In this document: piece by piece, positions 1 through 12,674 of the stretch
Layout of the letters: each line of letters begins with the position of its first letter
Position numbering within the stretch: the first letter of the stretch is position 1
DNA from: Syngnathus acus
Lineage: Eukaryota; Chordata; Actinopteri; Syngnathiformes; Syngnathidae
Length of the DNA: 64,000 bases
Assembly: GCF_901709675.1 (NCBI RefSeq)
Contig: NC_051104.1
Span: 1,551,001 to 1,615,000 of the forward strand
Direction: 5' to 3'
Notes under the pieces: generated by a model
What the model was told of the DNA's origin: nothing
Seen by the model: the letters and a program-made list of their open reading frames with translations, nothing else
Databases searched by the model: none
Translations under genes and position numbers: made by a program

Positions 1-3000
1 CAGCTGCAGTCAAGTGGGCCAGTTTATCAGGCAGGCAGACAATGTGCCAACTCTGATTAAACAATCTAATCTGGACTCAATTGAAGTGTAGATTAGATAG
101 GGAAGAGAGCGCACGTTCTGCATTGCAACATTAGAGTACATTAGAGTACCCCCGGTAATGACCCCCCCCCCCCCCAGAAAATAACAACCGTCACTAGTCA
201 CCGAAAAAGCCAAAGAAAAAGCTGGTGGAACCGATCAAAAATCTAAATTTTGCCCAAATGTCGGACACACGTTTGTGTCTTTGCAAAGAGAGCCCAGATG
301 GCTGCCGTGAATTGAAGACAAGCGATGGGATGATTCGGACAAGGTGGCAGCAAGGGCATAAAAGATGATGTAAACAACACAAATGAGGTTCCATTTCCAT
401 CTTACCCCCCCCCATCCCATCCCGCCTCGTGTCTGTTTATTTTGCTGACCTGTGATCCCTGCGGAGTCTCTCCAACATCTGCCCACGGCGGAGCTCAATC
501 GGATTAACGATCAGATTTAGATTTTCTCCTCATTCTTAAGACTCTCTTGTATCGCTACTTTGTCTGACATGGAGAAAGTCTTCAAATGTTTTTGTCGCTT
601 AATAATGTTAACCTGCAATAAATAAAAAAAATAAAATAAAAATAATAATAATTATATATATATATGTAATAAATATAGTATAAAATAATAACATAAATAT
701 GTATCGAATAAAGTAGAATATATACTATAAAATAATAAATAAAAACACATAAAAAGATAATATAAATATATAATACAAAATATAAAAGTTAATAAAACTA
801 CATACTAAGGTGAGTCAGCCTGGACAAATCTCCTTAATTTGATGTCTTGTTGATGAGCTCTGAACCGGGCAAATAATAGCACGACACATAAACATAAAAT
901 ATGCACTGAATCACGCCAAAGGCGCATTGGCACACCTCATAAAGCCCGGCCGGCATAAAACACACGTACACACATACACACGTACACACATACACACAAG
1001 CCCAGGAGAGCTATAATGAGACGCTGTGATTTAGTGTATTGATCAGGTGTTCAGAGCCGCAGCAGAGGATCTCCTCGGAGAACGTGGCGTCCCGTAAAAA
1101 AATAAAAGAGGAGATTATGGCGTATCAACTGGGGGCCACACGCAAGGTGACCTTCACTTTACCGCCCCCACACCGCCTGATTCCCACCATTAGGACGTAT
1201 CTGTGTGTGCCTCAATGTCAAAAGCAGTGCCTTCAGATAAGAGCGAAAAAAAAAATCAAGCTATTGAATGCCACTCCCGGTTTATTGTAGATATTAAAAA
1301 AAACGTCGCCTCACAAACTATGCCGGTCATATTTTTTGGGATGGTTCCTTGTTGGCAGGCCATGTGAGCACTCTATTAGTCTGAAAGGTTCTGGACTTCC
1401 AAGTGCCCTCTCCTTCGCTCGCTTTTTTTTTTTTTTTATATTGTTATGGAATCAGAGGGAAAATACTTCATCCGGACACACTCCAACGCCCACGCATGAA
1501 TATCACTCGCCAAAAAACAGTGACCTCATGGTTGCAAGGGCCCCAAAGAAAGGGCTTCAAATAAGCCTTTTAAAATTCATTCATTCAAAAACATCTTGTA
1601 ACCAAGATTAAGCCGCCGTCAAAGCGGGTAAATAAAGTTTGCGAGAATATATAAGGAGGTAAGACGCCAGCGGCTAGCGACAAATCCTTGACGAGATGTC
1701 GTAAACTTTGCTGTACCAAAACTCATTGGAGCCCAAGGAGAAATATAACCTCCCAAACTCGAAAACTGAATCTCGTTCCTTAAGGCTTAATTTCAAGGAA
1801 AACTTCAAGAAAGAGAAGCTGATCTTGAGAGAAAATTGTGGCTGGCCATTCCCACGCTATCGCTAGCTTGTGATACGCTAATATTGCTAACAATAGCACG
1901 GTACAAACTAGGGATGTTACAAATACAAGATATCGGTATCTTATATCAAAATATCTGTTACTCATGGAGGCTGACGAAAAACTGATGTAAATCCTCCTTG
2001 CCAGTAGTTGGCGCTGTACTACATCAGTTTGACAAACCGGCAACTGTCAGAACAAAATCTCTGTCCACATTTATCTTTCATGGTGTTAATTGAATCTTTA
2101 TGCATCAAAGTCCAAGTCCAAGAAACCCAATTGCGTCCTTTACCGCTAGCCCAGAGTTGGGAATCGGATCTTGATTAAAAGCCATTCGACCCAACATTCG
2201 GTTAGCGGCGCCGACATAAGCCGGAGGTGTTTAGCTGTAAGCGATCGTATGTCACGAGTCCATAAGAAGCTTAAGGTATCGGCGGGATGTTTACAGGAGG
2301 GCTTACGTATCGCCAAACATCTGGCCAAGTCGTGATCACACGAACCTTTTACGAAGCTCGAAAAGTCATACCAACCATGACTTCCTTCCTCGCCCTCTCC
2401 GATGGGAGGTAAAACCCGCCGAGCTCGTATCTATGGATGTGTACGCAGGGCAACGGTGTTGCCAAGGAGGCGGCTAAGAATAACTCCCATTGTTTTTGGG
2501 GGGGGTGTCTTGTAAAAAAAAAAAAAAAAAAATTCACAAGGAACCTTTGTGGAAGCCGTTAATGAGTTTGTATCGTGGCCCCTGACAGTTGTGTCAATTT
2601 GCATAATGATCCTCTTAGAAACCAAAGTGCACAACACCGACGGAGGGAATCAATCACGGCTAATTATGATATCACAAAGTCATTTGGCTTTTATATAAAT
2701 ATGCCGGTGTTTATGCGAGAGGCGGGATCACGTCAGGAGGGAACAAAAAAAGTTTTGAGGACACAAAGTTGTGCAGTATGATCTAAATCAGAGTCGTGAA
2801 AACAGAAGACCTGAAATATGACGCAATAAACGACAAAATGTCGGTTTACCTATCGGGACCTTATGACTTCATCAACCCTGATGCCAATGTCCAATAAACA
2901 CTCGTCTTTCTGGACGGCGAACAAAGCAATCGATTAAACATCAATCTGAGAGTCACATGGGAACAACAGAGGGCGGACTGTAAAAAAGCGCTGAGTCAGG

Positions 3001-4281
3001 AATACCGAGCGTTGACGGATGTCGTCGTGGTTGTCGTCATTCTCACATGCACGTAATAAATAAAATCTTGTTTGAATAGAAATGGAGTCCAATCCCTGTC
3101 GGCGGAATTTTTTTTCTTTTGTGCTTTTGCATTTCTTTTGCATAATACCATGCTAATTAGCCCTTGTGGTCAAATCTCAAAAGGTGTGGACAGTCAGGAC
3201 ACACTTCTCCCTTTCCCTCTGGCCAGAAGATACGCTTTGTAAGCTCTCCACGGCCACTTTCCTGTCTATGGGGGAGGTCGCGGACAGACTCGGTGCGGTG
3301 GCCTCCCTAATTGTGTCTCCCGGCTGGAGAAGAGCAAATAATAGGGATGCGGAAAAAAAGAGGAAGAGGAAGACAAGAGGTTTTGTTTTCTGCTGCCGGT
3401 GGGGGGGGCTAATCATAGGGCAGCGAAGAAGCGTGGGGAAAGATGGTGAAAGGTTGCACCACGGTTCCAAAATGTTTAGAAGCAGTTTGCTCCATGCGCC
3501 GGTTCCGTGACTTCCACTCGACTACACTGCAGTTCGCTTGCTGTAAAAGTCTGATGGGAAAATACAGCAAGGCAATAAATGAAATTTAAAAAAAAGGTAG
3601 CTACTCGGCGAAGAAGTGGGAAAAGCACACCAGAGAGCAGATAGACAAGTAGAAGAGTGGGTACAGTAAAAGCTCTCTTGGCCGTGTTGGCCCGATGCCA
3701 AAGGCCCGGACGGCGATGCGGCTCGCTGCTCTCCCGCCCACCGGCCGCCTCTTCATCCCGAACGCTCGCTCTGCATTAAGAGCCCCAATCAAATATTCAT
3801 TCTACACCCCCCACCCAAAAAAATAAAAATAAACAAAAATTCACAGCGCTTATGTAAGCCATACGACAATGGCAAACATAAAGGTACAGCGGAGAAAATG
3901 ATGCCCTGCCTGCGGAGCACGCTGCTGCGGCTAATTAACGAATAAATCACTTGCGAGGAGGAGAAGGATAAGCTACAGTCGAGGAGCTCAGCTACAATAA
4001 CTTTGATTTATTCGAGGAGCAACAACATGCAAAATTCAAGGGTTTAACCACGTAATCGGCACGTATATATATATATATTTTTTTTTTAACACATTACAAC
4101 ATAAGACACCGAATCGAAAATATAAAACAGTCAAAAGTTATACTTGAAATTTTAATTGTTGTAAGGGATTAAAAAAAGTTGTTTTATAAAATCAATCTAA
4201 TGATGAATCAGTTAGCAGAATCGACATAAAAAAATTATAGTATAAAGTATACCTGTAAGGTCTTCAACACTGCCTCTCACC
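1..4281. other. Left part of the kcnb2 intron, no gene seen
   Basis: This stretch lies downstream, on the minus strand, of the first coding exon of kcnb2, and no second coding exon is present. I saw no exon with flanking splice signals and recognisable protein similarity. It contains an AT-rich low-complexity tract at about 617-800, short CA runs near 960-1000 and a run of A at 2515-2531. In vertebrates the intron between the two coding exons of KCNB2 is very long, so an apparently empty stretch is expected. Confidence 0.6.
617..800. repeat. AT-rich low-complexity tract
   Basis: The tract is almost entirely A and T, built from irregular ATAAA, AATAAT and ATAT units. It carries no open reading frame of interest and looks like simple-sequence expansion in an intron. 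Confidence 0.75.
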
Positions 4282-4404
4282 AGTGGTGTCCCTCAAGGGT
4301 CTATACTTGGTCTCCCCTGCCTTCTCTCAATCACATAATCAGTATGGCATTTCTTTTTACTGTCATGCCGATGATGCCAAGTTGTATCTCAAGATCAAGA
4401 GCTA
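4282..4404 (+). pseudogene. Relic of a non-LTR retrotransposon reverse transcriptase
   Basis: One plus-strand frame reads SGVPQGSILG, the conserved block before the catalytic site of LINE-type reverse transcriptases. It meets a stop, and after a frame shift the sequence continues as YGISFYCHADDAKLYL, which contains the ADD form of the catalytic YADD box. The spacing between the blocks is close to that of fish Rex1/CR1-like elements. The fragment is frame-broken and only about 120 bases long, so it is a dead remnant. The exact family cannot be settled by eye. Confidence 0.65.
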
Positions 4405-5884
4405 ACTTCAACATAAGGGAATTATTATTATTTTTTCTTAAACATGAAGCGTAACTTCAAAATCATTCTGTCTTCCGGGCAGACGCAACCCCAAAAGTCG
4501 ATGTAAGCCGTTGATGGACCTTGGTGCTTTTCAAGGATTTGACAAGTGCAGCGATTTCAACCGCACGTCGGGCAATAATCCAACTGGCAGGACACAAAAA
4601 GCTCGTCCACAAAAGCTCGCTAAATGTCACCCCATCCTTCAAACATCATGGAAAAAGACCACAGCTGAGCAAAAACGAAGTCAGCCAGCGGATTTTATCT
4701 GTCAATCAAGCTAAAAGTCAAAATTCAACCTCTAATTTCAGGAGGAGTTTTCTCTCGGCGGGAAATCGACAAAGTGCTTACGACAAGACTTTTAGGACCT
4801 ATGTGTGTGTGATCATACGTGTGTGGTTCGTAGAATTCTATCCGAGCGGGTCTTTCACCCACCACTCCAAATTTCCGCTTATTACGCTTAACGGCAACGA
4901 ACGTTCGTCCGACGTTTTAGTGTCCGAGCAACTATCAGGCTTATTTTAAGCTATCGAGTACTCCTCTATGATACCGATATCATCCACTGATACGTACCTC
5001 AGGCAAAAATAGATGAAACAGGCAGAAAATCGGCACATTCTAAACCTGTGAAAAAAAGGCTGCGTAAAAGGTACACACACTCAGAGCGTAAGTGGGTTAT
5101 GAATTATGGATGCCATGTGCTATTGTGTCTGTAGCTAAAGAGGCAATTGACCGCCAACTGATTATTATCAATATGTGCCCGCAGCGTGTCTCGCTCATTT
5201 TCCTACATACACAACATCATGCGTTATGTCATCCCGAGTTCAGTTTGGGTCAAGTCGTACAGTTGCCCGCATGTACTGAACCACATTTGTGTCACTTAAA
5301 GTAATATTCAAAATGCATTCAAAAAATAATTTAAAATGAAAACAAGATAAATATATATATATATAAAATGATAACATTTACAATAAAATACAAATAAATC
5401 AAATGTTTAATGATACTACGCTGTGATTGGCTGGCATGTAATTCCTGGGTGTGGCTTAGCAAAATAAAGTCTATCGATCAACTGGGAAGATAAATCTCAA
5501 TGTGACACCTTGAAATCTCGCATCCGATGTTTTTTTTTTCTCTCTTCCAGTCACTTTGTGCTCATCACATATGCACGCCGCAGAGCCATTACGCCCTTCG
5601 GCTGTGTGCGTCTCGCAACAAGTGTATTTGAAAGAAGCCTTCGCTTGGCCGTGATGGGAGCCAAAGTGCTGCTCTAAGAGCTTTCAGAATCTCCGTTTCC
5701 CAGAACAGACGTTAGGCACGTTCACATATCCGACAATTAGCCGACGCCTCACAGGAATAACAGAGTGGATCATTAATGTACCGCAAAAAAAAAAAAAAAA
5801 AAAAGAAACATCTAAAACACATTTGGACATGGATGACATTGCATTTTTGGACTTTCAAATTAGACAGCAGTTATTGGGATTTGG

Positions 5885-6140
5885 ACCTTAACAAATAATA
5901 CATAAATAAAATTGAAAATAAATTGAAATTATTTTCATTTAATTTTAATGTACTTTTTCTTGTATTGCAACTAACAATAATAATAAATAAATAAATATAA
6001 TAAAATAAAGCAAACATAATATAAATATATGATAAATATTGAATAAAATATAATAAATAAAATAGAAAATAAAATCCATAAAAACACAAACATCTTTCTA
6101 AAATTAAAAAAAATGCATTGCAAAAATATAAATATTAAAA
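5885..6140. repeat. AT-rich low-complexity tract
   Basis: The tract is dominated by AATAAA and ATAAAT units with little G or C. The apparent minus-strand frames rich in Phe, Tyr and Ile across it are by-products of composition. Confidence 0.7.
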
Positions 6141-9100
6141 ATGGGTGACTAAAAAAAAAAGTCTGCACCAACTCATGTACAAGGCTTTGTGTGGCTTGCA
6201 GAGTATTTACAAAGTCTTCTTTAGGGCCAATCAATACATATTTAGGAGATGATGTATGCACGATGTGTGGCGGAGTGCTTCCAACAAATCTCTACGCCGA
6301 TAAAGTGGCCCTGCAGATCATTTGGCTGTGTCGAAACGCCGCGCATAAATCACGTTCGGCCCGCGCCGAGTCACAAGCCAACGGACCGAATCGGTAAATT
6401 GCGGCATAGATGGATAATGGAGCCGCATTATGATGATGATTGCTCGTTTCTGTAGCTCTCCCCAAATGGCTTTTGTGGTGGAGGCTTTATCTCGCTTCAC
6501 CCGGACACTGTCACACCTGGAGCGGCGCGGCACCTCTTACGCCACGGCCAGAAAACGGCACGTGGCGGTTAGCACAAGAAGCTAACACAGACAATTTCAC
6601 CTACTCTGTAATCAACATCCACACGGACCCGTTCTTCCGCGCCAGTTGCAATCTCCTTGGAGGGCCCAGCAATGACAACCCCCCCCCCCCCCTCCTGTGA
6701 CCGTGAATCTGCCGATGGGTGACGGGCAACTGTCATTAGCATCGGTGCGTAATTAGCGCGACTCTAATTTAACGCCGTCCAATTATATGACAGCCTTACA
6801 CATCTTGTGGCCTCCACTGCCCCCATAAAGAGAGACGTGCACGGAATGTAAGCGTGACATTGAGCGAACATGAGGGAACAGAGTGGGGATGTATACCGCT
6901 ACGTTAGCCTGTGGCGCTAGTTGTCGTCGACTTAGCTGTTATGTATGGCTCTAGAAAGCATCATCTGGAATATAAATTTTGGTCCAATTCGAATGAGAAG
7001 TCATTTGAATTCTGTTTTTGTCATTTTCACGTTGCCAAGTGGTATTTATAAGCTCTACCTAAATATCTCATTAAGACTTTCGGAGGAACTTGTGCGAACG
7101 TTGTTGCGATTGCTCTTGGGTGGAGGCCTACGGTGGCGCCAAGCTTTGTAAACTGTCGATCACTCCGCGTGTTTGTGTGTGTGTGGTCCAGCGCAGGTCA
7201 GGACATTTAATATCGTGTTATTGTTCAGGGGAAGTAAATACAAGGAGGGGAAGAAAAAAAAACTAACAAAAAAAAGCTTAACAGGGATTGCTGCTGGAAG
7301 CGCCGGCACTAAAAGCCGATTAATGCTCCCTGTCAAAAGCATTGTTCCACTGTTTGGAACCTCTGTTATTTGGACTTCTTGCCAGCGAGGACGATAACAC
7401 ACACAAAGCAAACGACGGCTCGAAAAGAATAACGTTCCACAGCAGCCCAGTGACTCGGACGTCTCCATTGTATCATCATCGTTCTCAGGACAGAGAAGTC
7501 ATTCCAGTTATTCAGAATGGGAAAGTACAGTGTGGCACAAGAGAGCCCAAGGGACGGTCCACCTTGTCAGTTTCCACCTTAGAATACATTCAACCTCTAA
7601 AAACGTATATTTAGAAACACAATTTTCCCTTTAGATCAATCATTCTCAAGGGGGGGGGGGGTTGGTTATGTAGCACATAAAATTGGGGAGTCACTCCAAT
7701 ACACAGTGTCCAAAACAAAACGCTTGGCTATTTTTAGAGAGATAAAGTGTCCGCACATCAAATTCAAAGCCCGGATAAAGCTCCATATCATATGAGGCGG
7801 GACGTATTTGATTACAGCGGAGATAAACGTGCTATTTTAACGAACGGCTCCGTCAATGATTGGTATTTTTCCATCATGCTGCATTGATTTCCTGCTTCGG
7901 TCAAATGATAATCGGAGTCATCGGCTAACAATCAAAGAGAATAGTGTGATCCGTAGCTCGGTACCGTATATTCACAAAACGAGATATTGTACAACACGAT
8001 TCACACTGTGATGCGATTCGATTCAATCACAATGTGGTTTAAGTCATTACGATTATGTTGTATTGCGGTTCATGACAACTATTTTGTGATACAATTCATT
8101 TGATGATTTGTTCCAATTATGCATGATTCATTGTGATACAATCACGACGACTTTTTAAAAAAAATACTTTTTCTTAAAAGGTCAATCATAAATTGCACAT
8201 AAAGAAGCGCAAATGTATAAAAATGGCCCCCGTGACTTCCGTCCAATTTGCCATGGTAAATTAATTGGCAGGTCGATTTTGCGGTCAAGCAATCAAGGGG
8301 GTTCCTTCCTGGGAAAAGAAAACCAAGGATACACCTGACTCAGCCACTTTCAAAAGCTGTCTTTCAATTCTCATTCTTAACTGTAATGCCCAAAACTTCC
8401 CCGCTTGCATAAAAGCAAGGACGGACAGTCTTTTGATGTCCCTTCCTCTCCCCCGCTGCGAGCTTCCGTCTTTCATTTCACCTCCTCCGGCGCAGGGAGG
8501 ACCTGGCGACCCAGGCCATAAAAGCCTTAATTGTGGAGATGGAGCGATGCCCTGTGATGACAGCATGAGAGGGGTGAGGTGATTGCGCAATTGCTCTTGT
8601 GGCAGGGTCAGAGCGGTATATTAGCGGAAGAGGAGGTATGATACAGCGACCATGACCACGCAGGTGTGGTTGAACGCCAATGAAAGTAAGAGAACGAGTC
8701 CAAAAGAACACTTTAGCGGAGAACCGTTGATAAGCACATCCTGATTTGGACACTGAATTGCTACGACGTAAACAATGAACGGATGTCCCGTCTTTGTCTT
8801 CCACACATGGAAACCAAAGCCCAGTGTGAACAGACAGCAGGTGCTGGGCCTTCCTAGAAATAAACACGCTAAAAGCCAGAACCGGGCCAGAGTCCAGACA
8901 GAAGGCAGCTGCTCCCCGAGCTGACCCGCGGTCACTGTGCTATCGGGTCCCGGTATTCGTGACCTGCTCGACAGGTACACTTCCACATTCTAAAAACCTT
9001 TTTCGAGTCAAGGCAACGACGGAGACAAATCAAACGCTGTAAGTCGACAGTCGCCCTCTCGATCTTTGCGCAGGCTTCCTTTTAATTAACTCGTCCGCAC

Positions 9101-10286
9101 AGCTGCGTAATTACTCCTCTAACCCCCCTAATCAGTCGCTCGCCGGTGCGCGTCGTATTGTTATGCCCTTCATCATCGTACGACCGCCGCGGTCGCGTCG
9201 CGGAGGAGGAAAAATACTTTTTTCGGAGTGCAGATTAGCACGATGAAAGGGGGAAAAAAAAAAAATCAATGTTATTATCGGAACAATCTGTTCCGCCATC
9301 GCCTTCTGAAGTTAATCGGCGCTCTCTATAATCACGCAGCTGTGTCATAGGAAGAGACGTAATGACATGCTTTTTTTCCAAGTGTGAAAGTATCTCCCTG
9401 CTGTTGTCTAGGTTACGTCTTGTGGTTTTCTTGGCCGCTATAAATAACGCCGGAGAGGAGCTGAACTTCGGAGGGAGCGCCCCGTTGCTGTGAGTCAATA
9501 GTTGGAAGGCGCTCGGTTGAAACCGAGGCTATTCCAGGTGGCGCGCTAACGAGCCTTTTGTTATTAGCATGCTTGTTGTTTACAACAGGGCCGCCGTGCA
9601 ATTCCCTGACCTTCTCCCAAGCGATCCCACACAGATTTGTACCACAGAGATGTGAATTCATCTCCTTCTATATGGAGACGAAGATGAAGCCATCAGGATG
9701 ATAAATTTGACACGAGACTTTAAATAGCCGCCATCGCACGTGACGGATTAGCAGCTACTGAAATTGTTAATGCGGCAGGTAGAACGGTGGCAATTTGAAG
9801 GGTTCAAGCAGAGGCTAGAAGACACACACAAAACACACACACATACATGGACATAATATCAATGTATAAATGGAGAAAGTATTGCCACCATTTTGATTTA
9901 TTGGCTAATAAAAGTATCAGCAAAGTAAAACCTATAAGGACTAATGGAAAGTTATGTTTCTAATACAATCTTGATGAGTAGATACAAAACCAAGTTTTCA
10001 GGTGTTCTCTTGTTGTGCTGCAGCAGGGCTGTGCCAACATGCTCATTAAACATTTAGCGCCATCTGACAAACAGGGTGTGTGTGTGTGTGTCTGTACTGC
10101 GTTGTACTGCCAAACAAGCTTGACGTTAACATTGAACAAACTTGATAGATGGAGGCAAAAGTATCGATCCGAACCATGTTTGTCAATTTCGACTTCTTAC
10201 AGCTCCTTGCCTCAAGTCAACCATTTTTAATGTAAAGCTGCAGCTTGGTGGAGCTGATTCGTTTTAAGCTGTAATTGCAGTGTTCA

Positions 10287-10300
10287 CCACTAGATGGCAG
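10287..10300 (+). promoter_or_regulatory. CTCF-like motif (forward)
   Basis: The 14 bases CCACTAGATGGCAG fit the vertebrate CTCF core consensus (CCA, two variable bases, AGRKGGC, then R and S). It lies in the kcnb2 intron. Single matches of this length occur by chance or within old repeats, so occupancy is not shown. Confidence 0.3.
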
Positions 10301-11100
10301 ACATTGCTCAACAGAATTAGCAATATGTATGTATGTACATTTACTGACAATCCTTAAGTCCCGCCCACTGCTACCACTTCAATTCCTGATAATAGAATGC
10401 CTTTGGCCGAGTTTAGCATTCGAAGCCGCAAATTGATTCGTCAAGACTGGAACAAGGCACTTTAATTCTGTCTTGTGAACGTTGCCATGAATGTGCGTGC
10501 GTGTGTGTGTGTGGGGGGATTAAGGCGGGGGTGACATCACATCGGTTTGGGGGTCCGTCGGACTGACAGGAGGCAGGAGGGATTTACACATTTAATCCAC
10601 AGCGAGAAGGTCCGGGAACCTGTCACACATCTCGGATGTGACGGTATCAATCTCTTTTCAAATATCGTTGTGTAAAACAGAATCCTACATTTCTTTTTTT
10701 TGGGGGGGGGGGGCAAAAATTAAATCAATATTTAAGCCCTAACAGACGGGATGAACTTTGTATCCGAGGTTGGATAAATTACTGCCTCCACGACTGATTT
10801 AATACTTGCTAATCCGCATTAGCTTTTGAACGTTCACAATGCGTCGGTACATTTAAATAACACATCCTAATCTCTTGTCGGTATTCTCAGAAAGAGAGGT
10901 GGGGGGCAGAGAATCCATATTTCCTGGGCTTTATAGTCTGGATAACTGCACATAGTTGCTCGGCGTTGTTAATGTGCCAATGTGTTATTAAGAGGCCTAC
11001 TTTATATCTGCCGCTAAGTCCAGCTTTATGGTGTCTATCTGTCCCTTTGGTCGCAACATAAATGGAGCTAGAAAGTGGAAGAGCCAGTGTAGGAATAAAC

Positions 11101-12130
11101 TACCGTATTTTTCGGACTAAAAGTCGCTCCGGAGTACAAGTCGCATCAGCCATAAAATGCACCATAACGGGGATATATAAGTCGCACCGGAGTTTAAGTC
11201 GCATCTTGGGGGAAATTTATTTGACAAAATCCAATAACAGACATGAATCAGCAACAACAGGCTAAACGATACGGTATGCTAACGTGACATAAACACAAGC
11301 GAGGAGCTGAGAACGGGCCTGACGTAACATTAACAGTGATTCAAATAACTATAACATAAAGAACATATTTATCAAACCATCTGTGTCACTCCAAATCATT
11401 AAATCCATCGGATTCTTCATCCTTTGTGTAAACAACAAACTATATATCAAACTATAATATAAACAACAATTTTATCGAACCAACCGTGTCACTCCAAATC
11501 ATTAAATCCATCGAAATATTCGTCCTCGAAAAAAAAACAGCTGTTGACTCCAGAACTCCATGCGCCGCTGACGTCAGACTCGTCAGTTGCGGCTCCAATC
11601 ATTTATATAACTACGTACTATATTGTAGCATTGCCAAAGTACCAGGCAAGACGTGGGTTTGGTAACCGTCTCTTTATTTCACAAAACAAGAGCTCAACAT
11701 ATGAGCCAACACACAGTGCTATAAGCAAGCGCCCTGGATCGCTCTTCCCCCCCGCTGCCTTCACGGCCTTGCTAGAGAATCGGAAACTAGTCTAAGTCTA
11801 ACAACATAGACGTTGCTACTCTAAATAAACTATATATCAAATAACTATAACATAAATAAGCTTATAAATCATTAAATCTCCTGACTCCGGAAGTCAGTGA
11901 ATGGAACTCATTGTCAGTGAGGCTCCAATTATTCCACAGCCATAGTGCACCCTCATGCGTTTTAAAGTGAACATAACATGTGAAGTGATCAACTATACTA
12001 GTAAGTAATGTGTTAATGACCAAGTAAAAATTTGTAAATAATTACACATATATGTCGCTCCTGAGTATAAGTCGCCCCCCCACCCAAACAATGGAAAAAA
12101 AACACGACTTATAGTCCGAAAAATACGGTA
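11101..12130. mobile_element. Non-autonomous DNA transposon with TA target duplication
   Basis: The ends are perfect inverted repeats: the left starts CCGTATTTTTCGGACTA, the right is its exact reverse complement, and each is flanked by TA (11101-11102 and 12129-12130). The inner flanks carry repeated AAGTCGC words typical of a widespread fish element. The interior has no transposase and contains an internal direct repeat near 11377-11410 and 11487-11515, each with the phrase GTGTCACTCCAAATCATTAA. TA duplication suggests mobilisation by a Tc1/mariner-type transposase, which is inference. Length is about 1 kb. Confidence 0.8.
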
Positions 12131-12171
12131 TATATAAAAATAAATAATACATAAAAAAATACAAACAAGAA

Positions 12172-12674
12172 TACCGTTTTTTTCCATGTATAATGCGCCC
12201 CCATGTATAATACGCACCCTAAAAATGGCATGTTGATGCTGGAAAAAAGCCTGTACCCATGTATAATACGCACCCAAATTTTGACTCCTACTTAAGTCCG
12301 TAAACGTAAAATTATTTCAGAAAAAAGATCATCTTTGGGAACAACCGGATGTTATTCTGCCGGTCAGTATCACTGCGCATGCGCTAGCAAACTCAATAGC
12401 GAAGAAATGTTTCGGATTTGTGTAGGGTACATTGTGACAGCAAACGAGCAGGTGATCGAGCAAGCGTCTGATACGAGAGCATTGTGTTCGTAGGGAGCGT
12501 GTTTGAAGTGAACAGCAGAGAAGAAAGCGCATCTGTAATGGCGGCCTCCGTATGATATCTGGATAAAAATAAATAAATAAATAAAATAAAATTTGTACCC
12601 ATGTATAATGCGCACCCCAGATTTTAGGACAATAAATTAGTTACATTTTGCGCATTATACGGAAAAAAACGGTA
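12172..12674. mobile_element. Second TA-flanked non-autonomous DNA transposon
   Basis: Left end CCGTTTTTTTCCATGTATAATGCGC-like and right end GCGCATTATACGGAAAAAAACGG-like sequences form inverted repeats with one or two mismatches, each flanked by TA. Sub-terminal repeats of the word TGTATAATACGCACCC recur inside. There is no coding capacity for a transposase. It sits only about 40 bases to the right of the preceding element, and its inverted-repeat sequence is different, so these are two families side by side. Confidence 0.75.

Larger units (their letters stand above)
4405..11100. other. Middle part of the kcnb2 intron, no gene seen
   Basis: No exon could be supported. The stretch holds an AT-rich tract at about 5885-6140, a run of A at 5786-5804, runs of C or G at 6680-6692 and 7651-7662, and a region of repeated ATTCGATT/GATTCA-like words at about 7995-8140 that may be an old repeat. 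A CTCF-like motif lies at 10287-10300. The translated frames here are short and do not resemble proteins. Confidence 0.55.
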
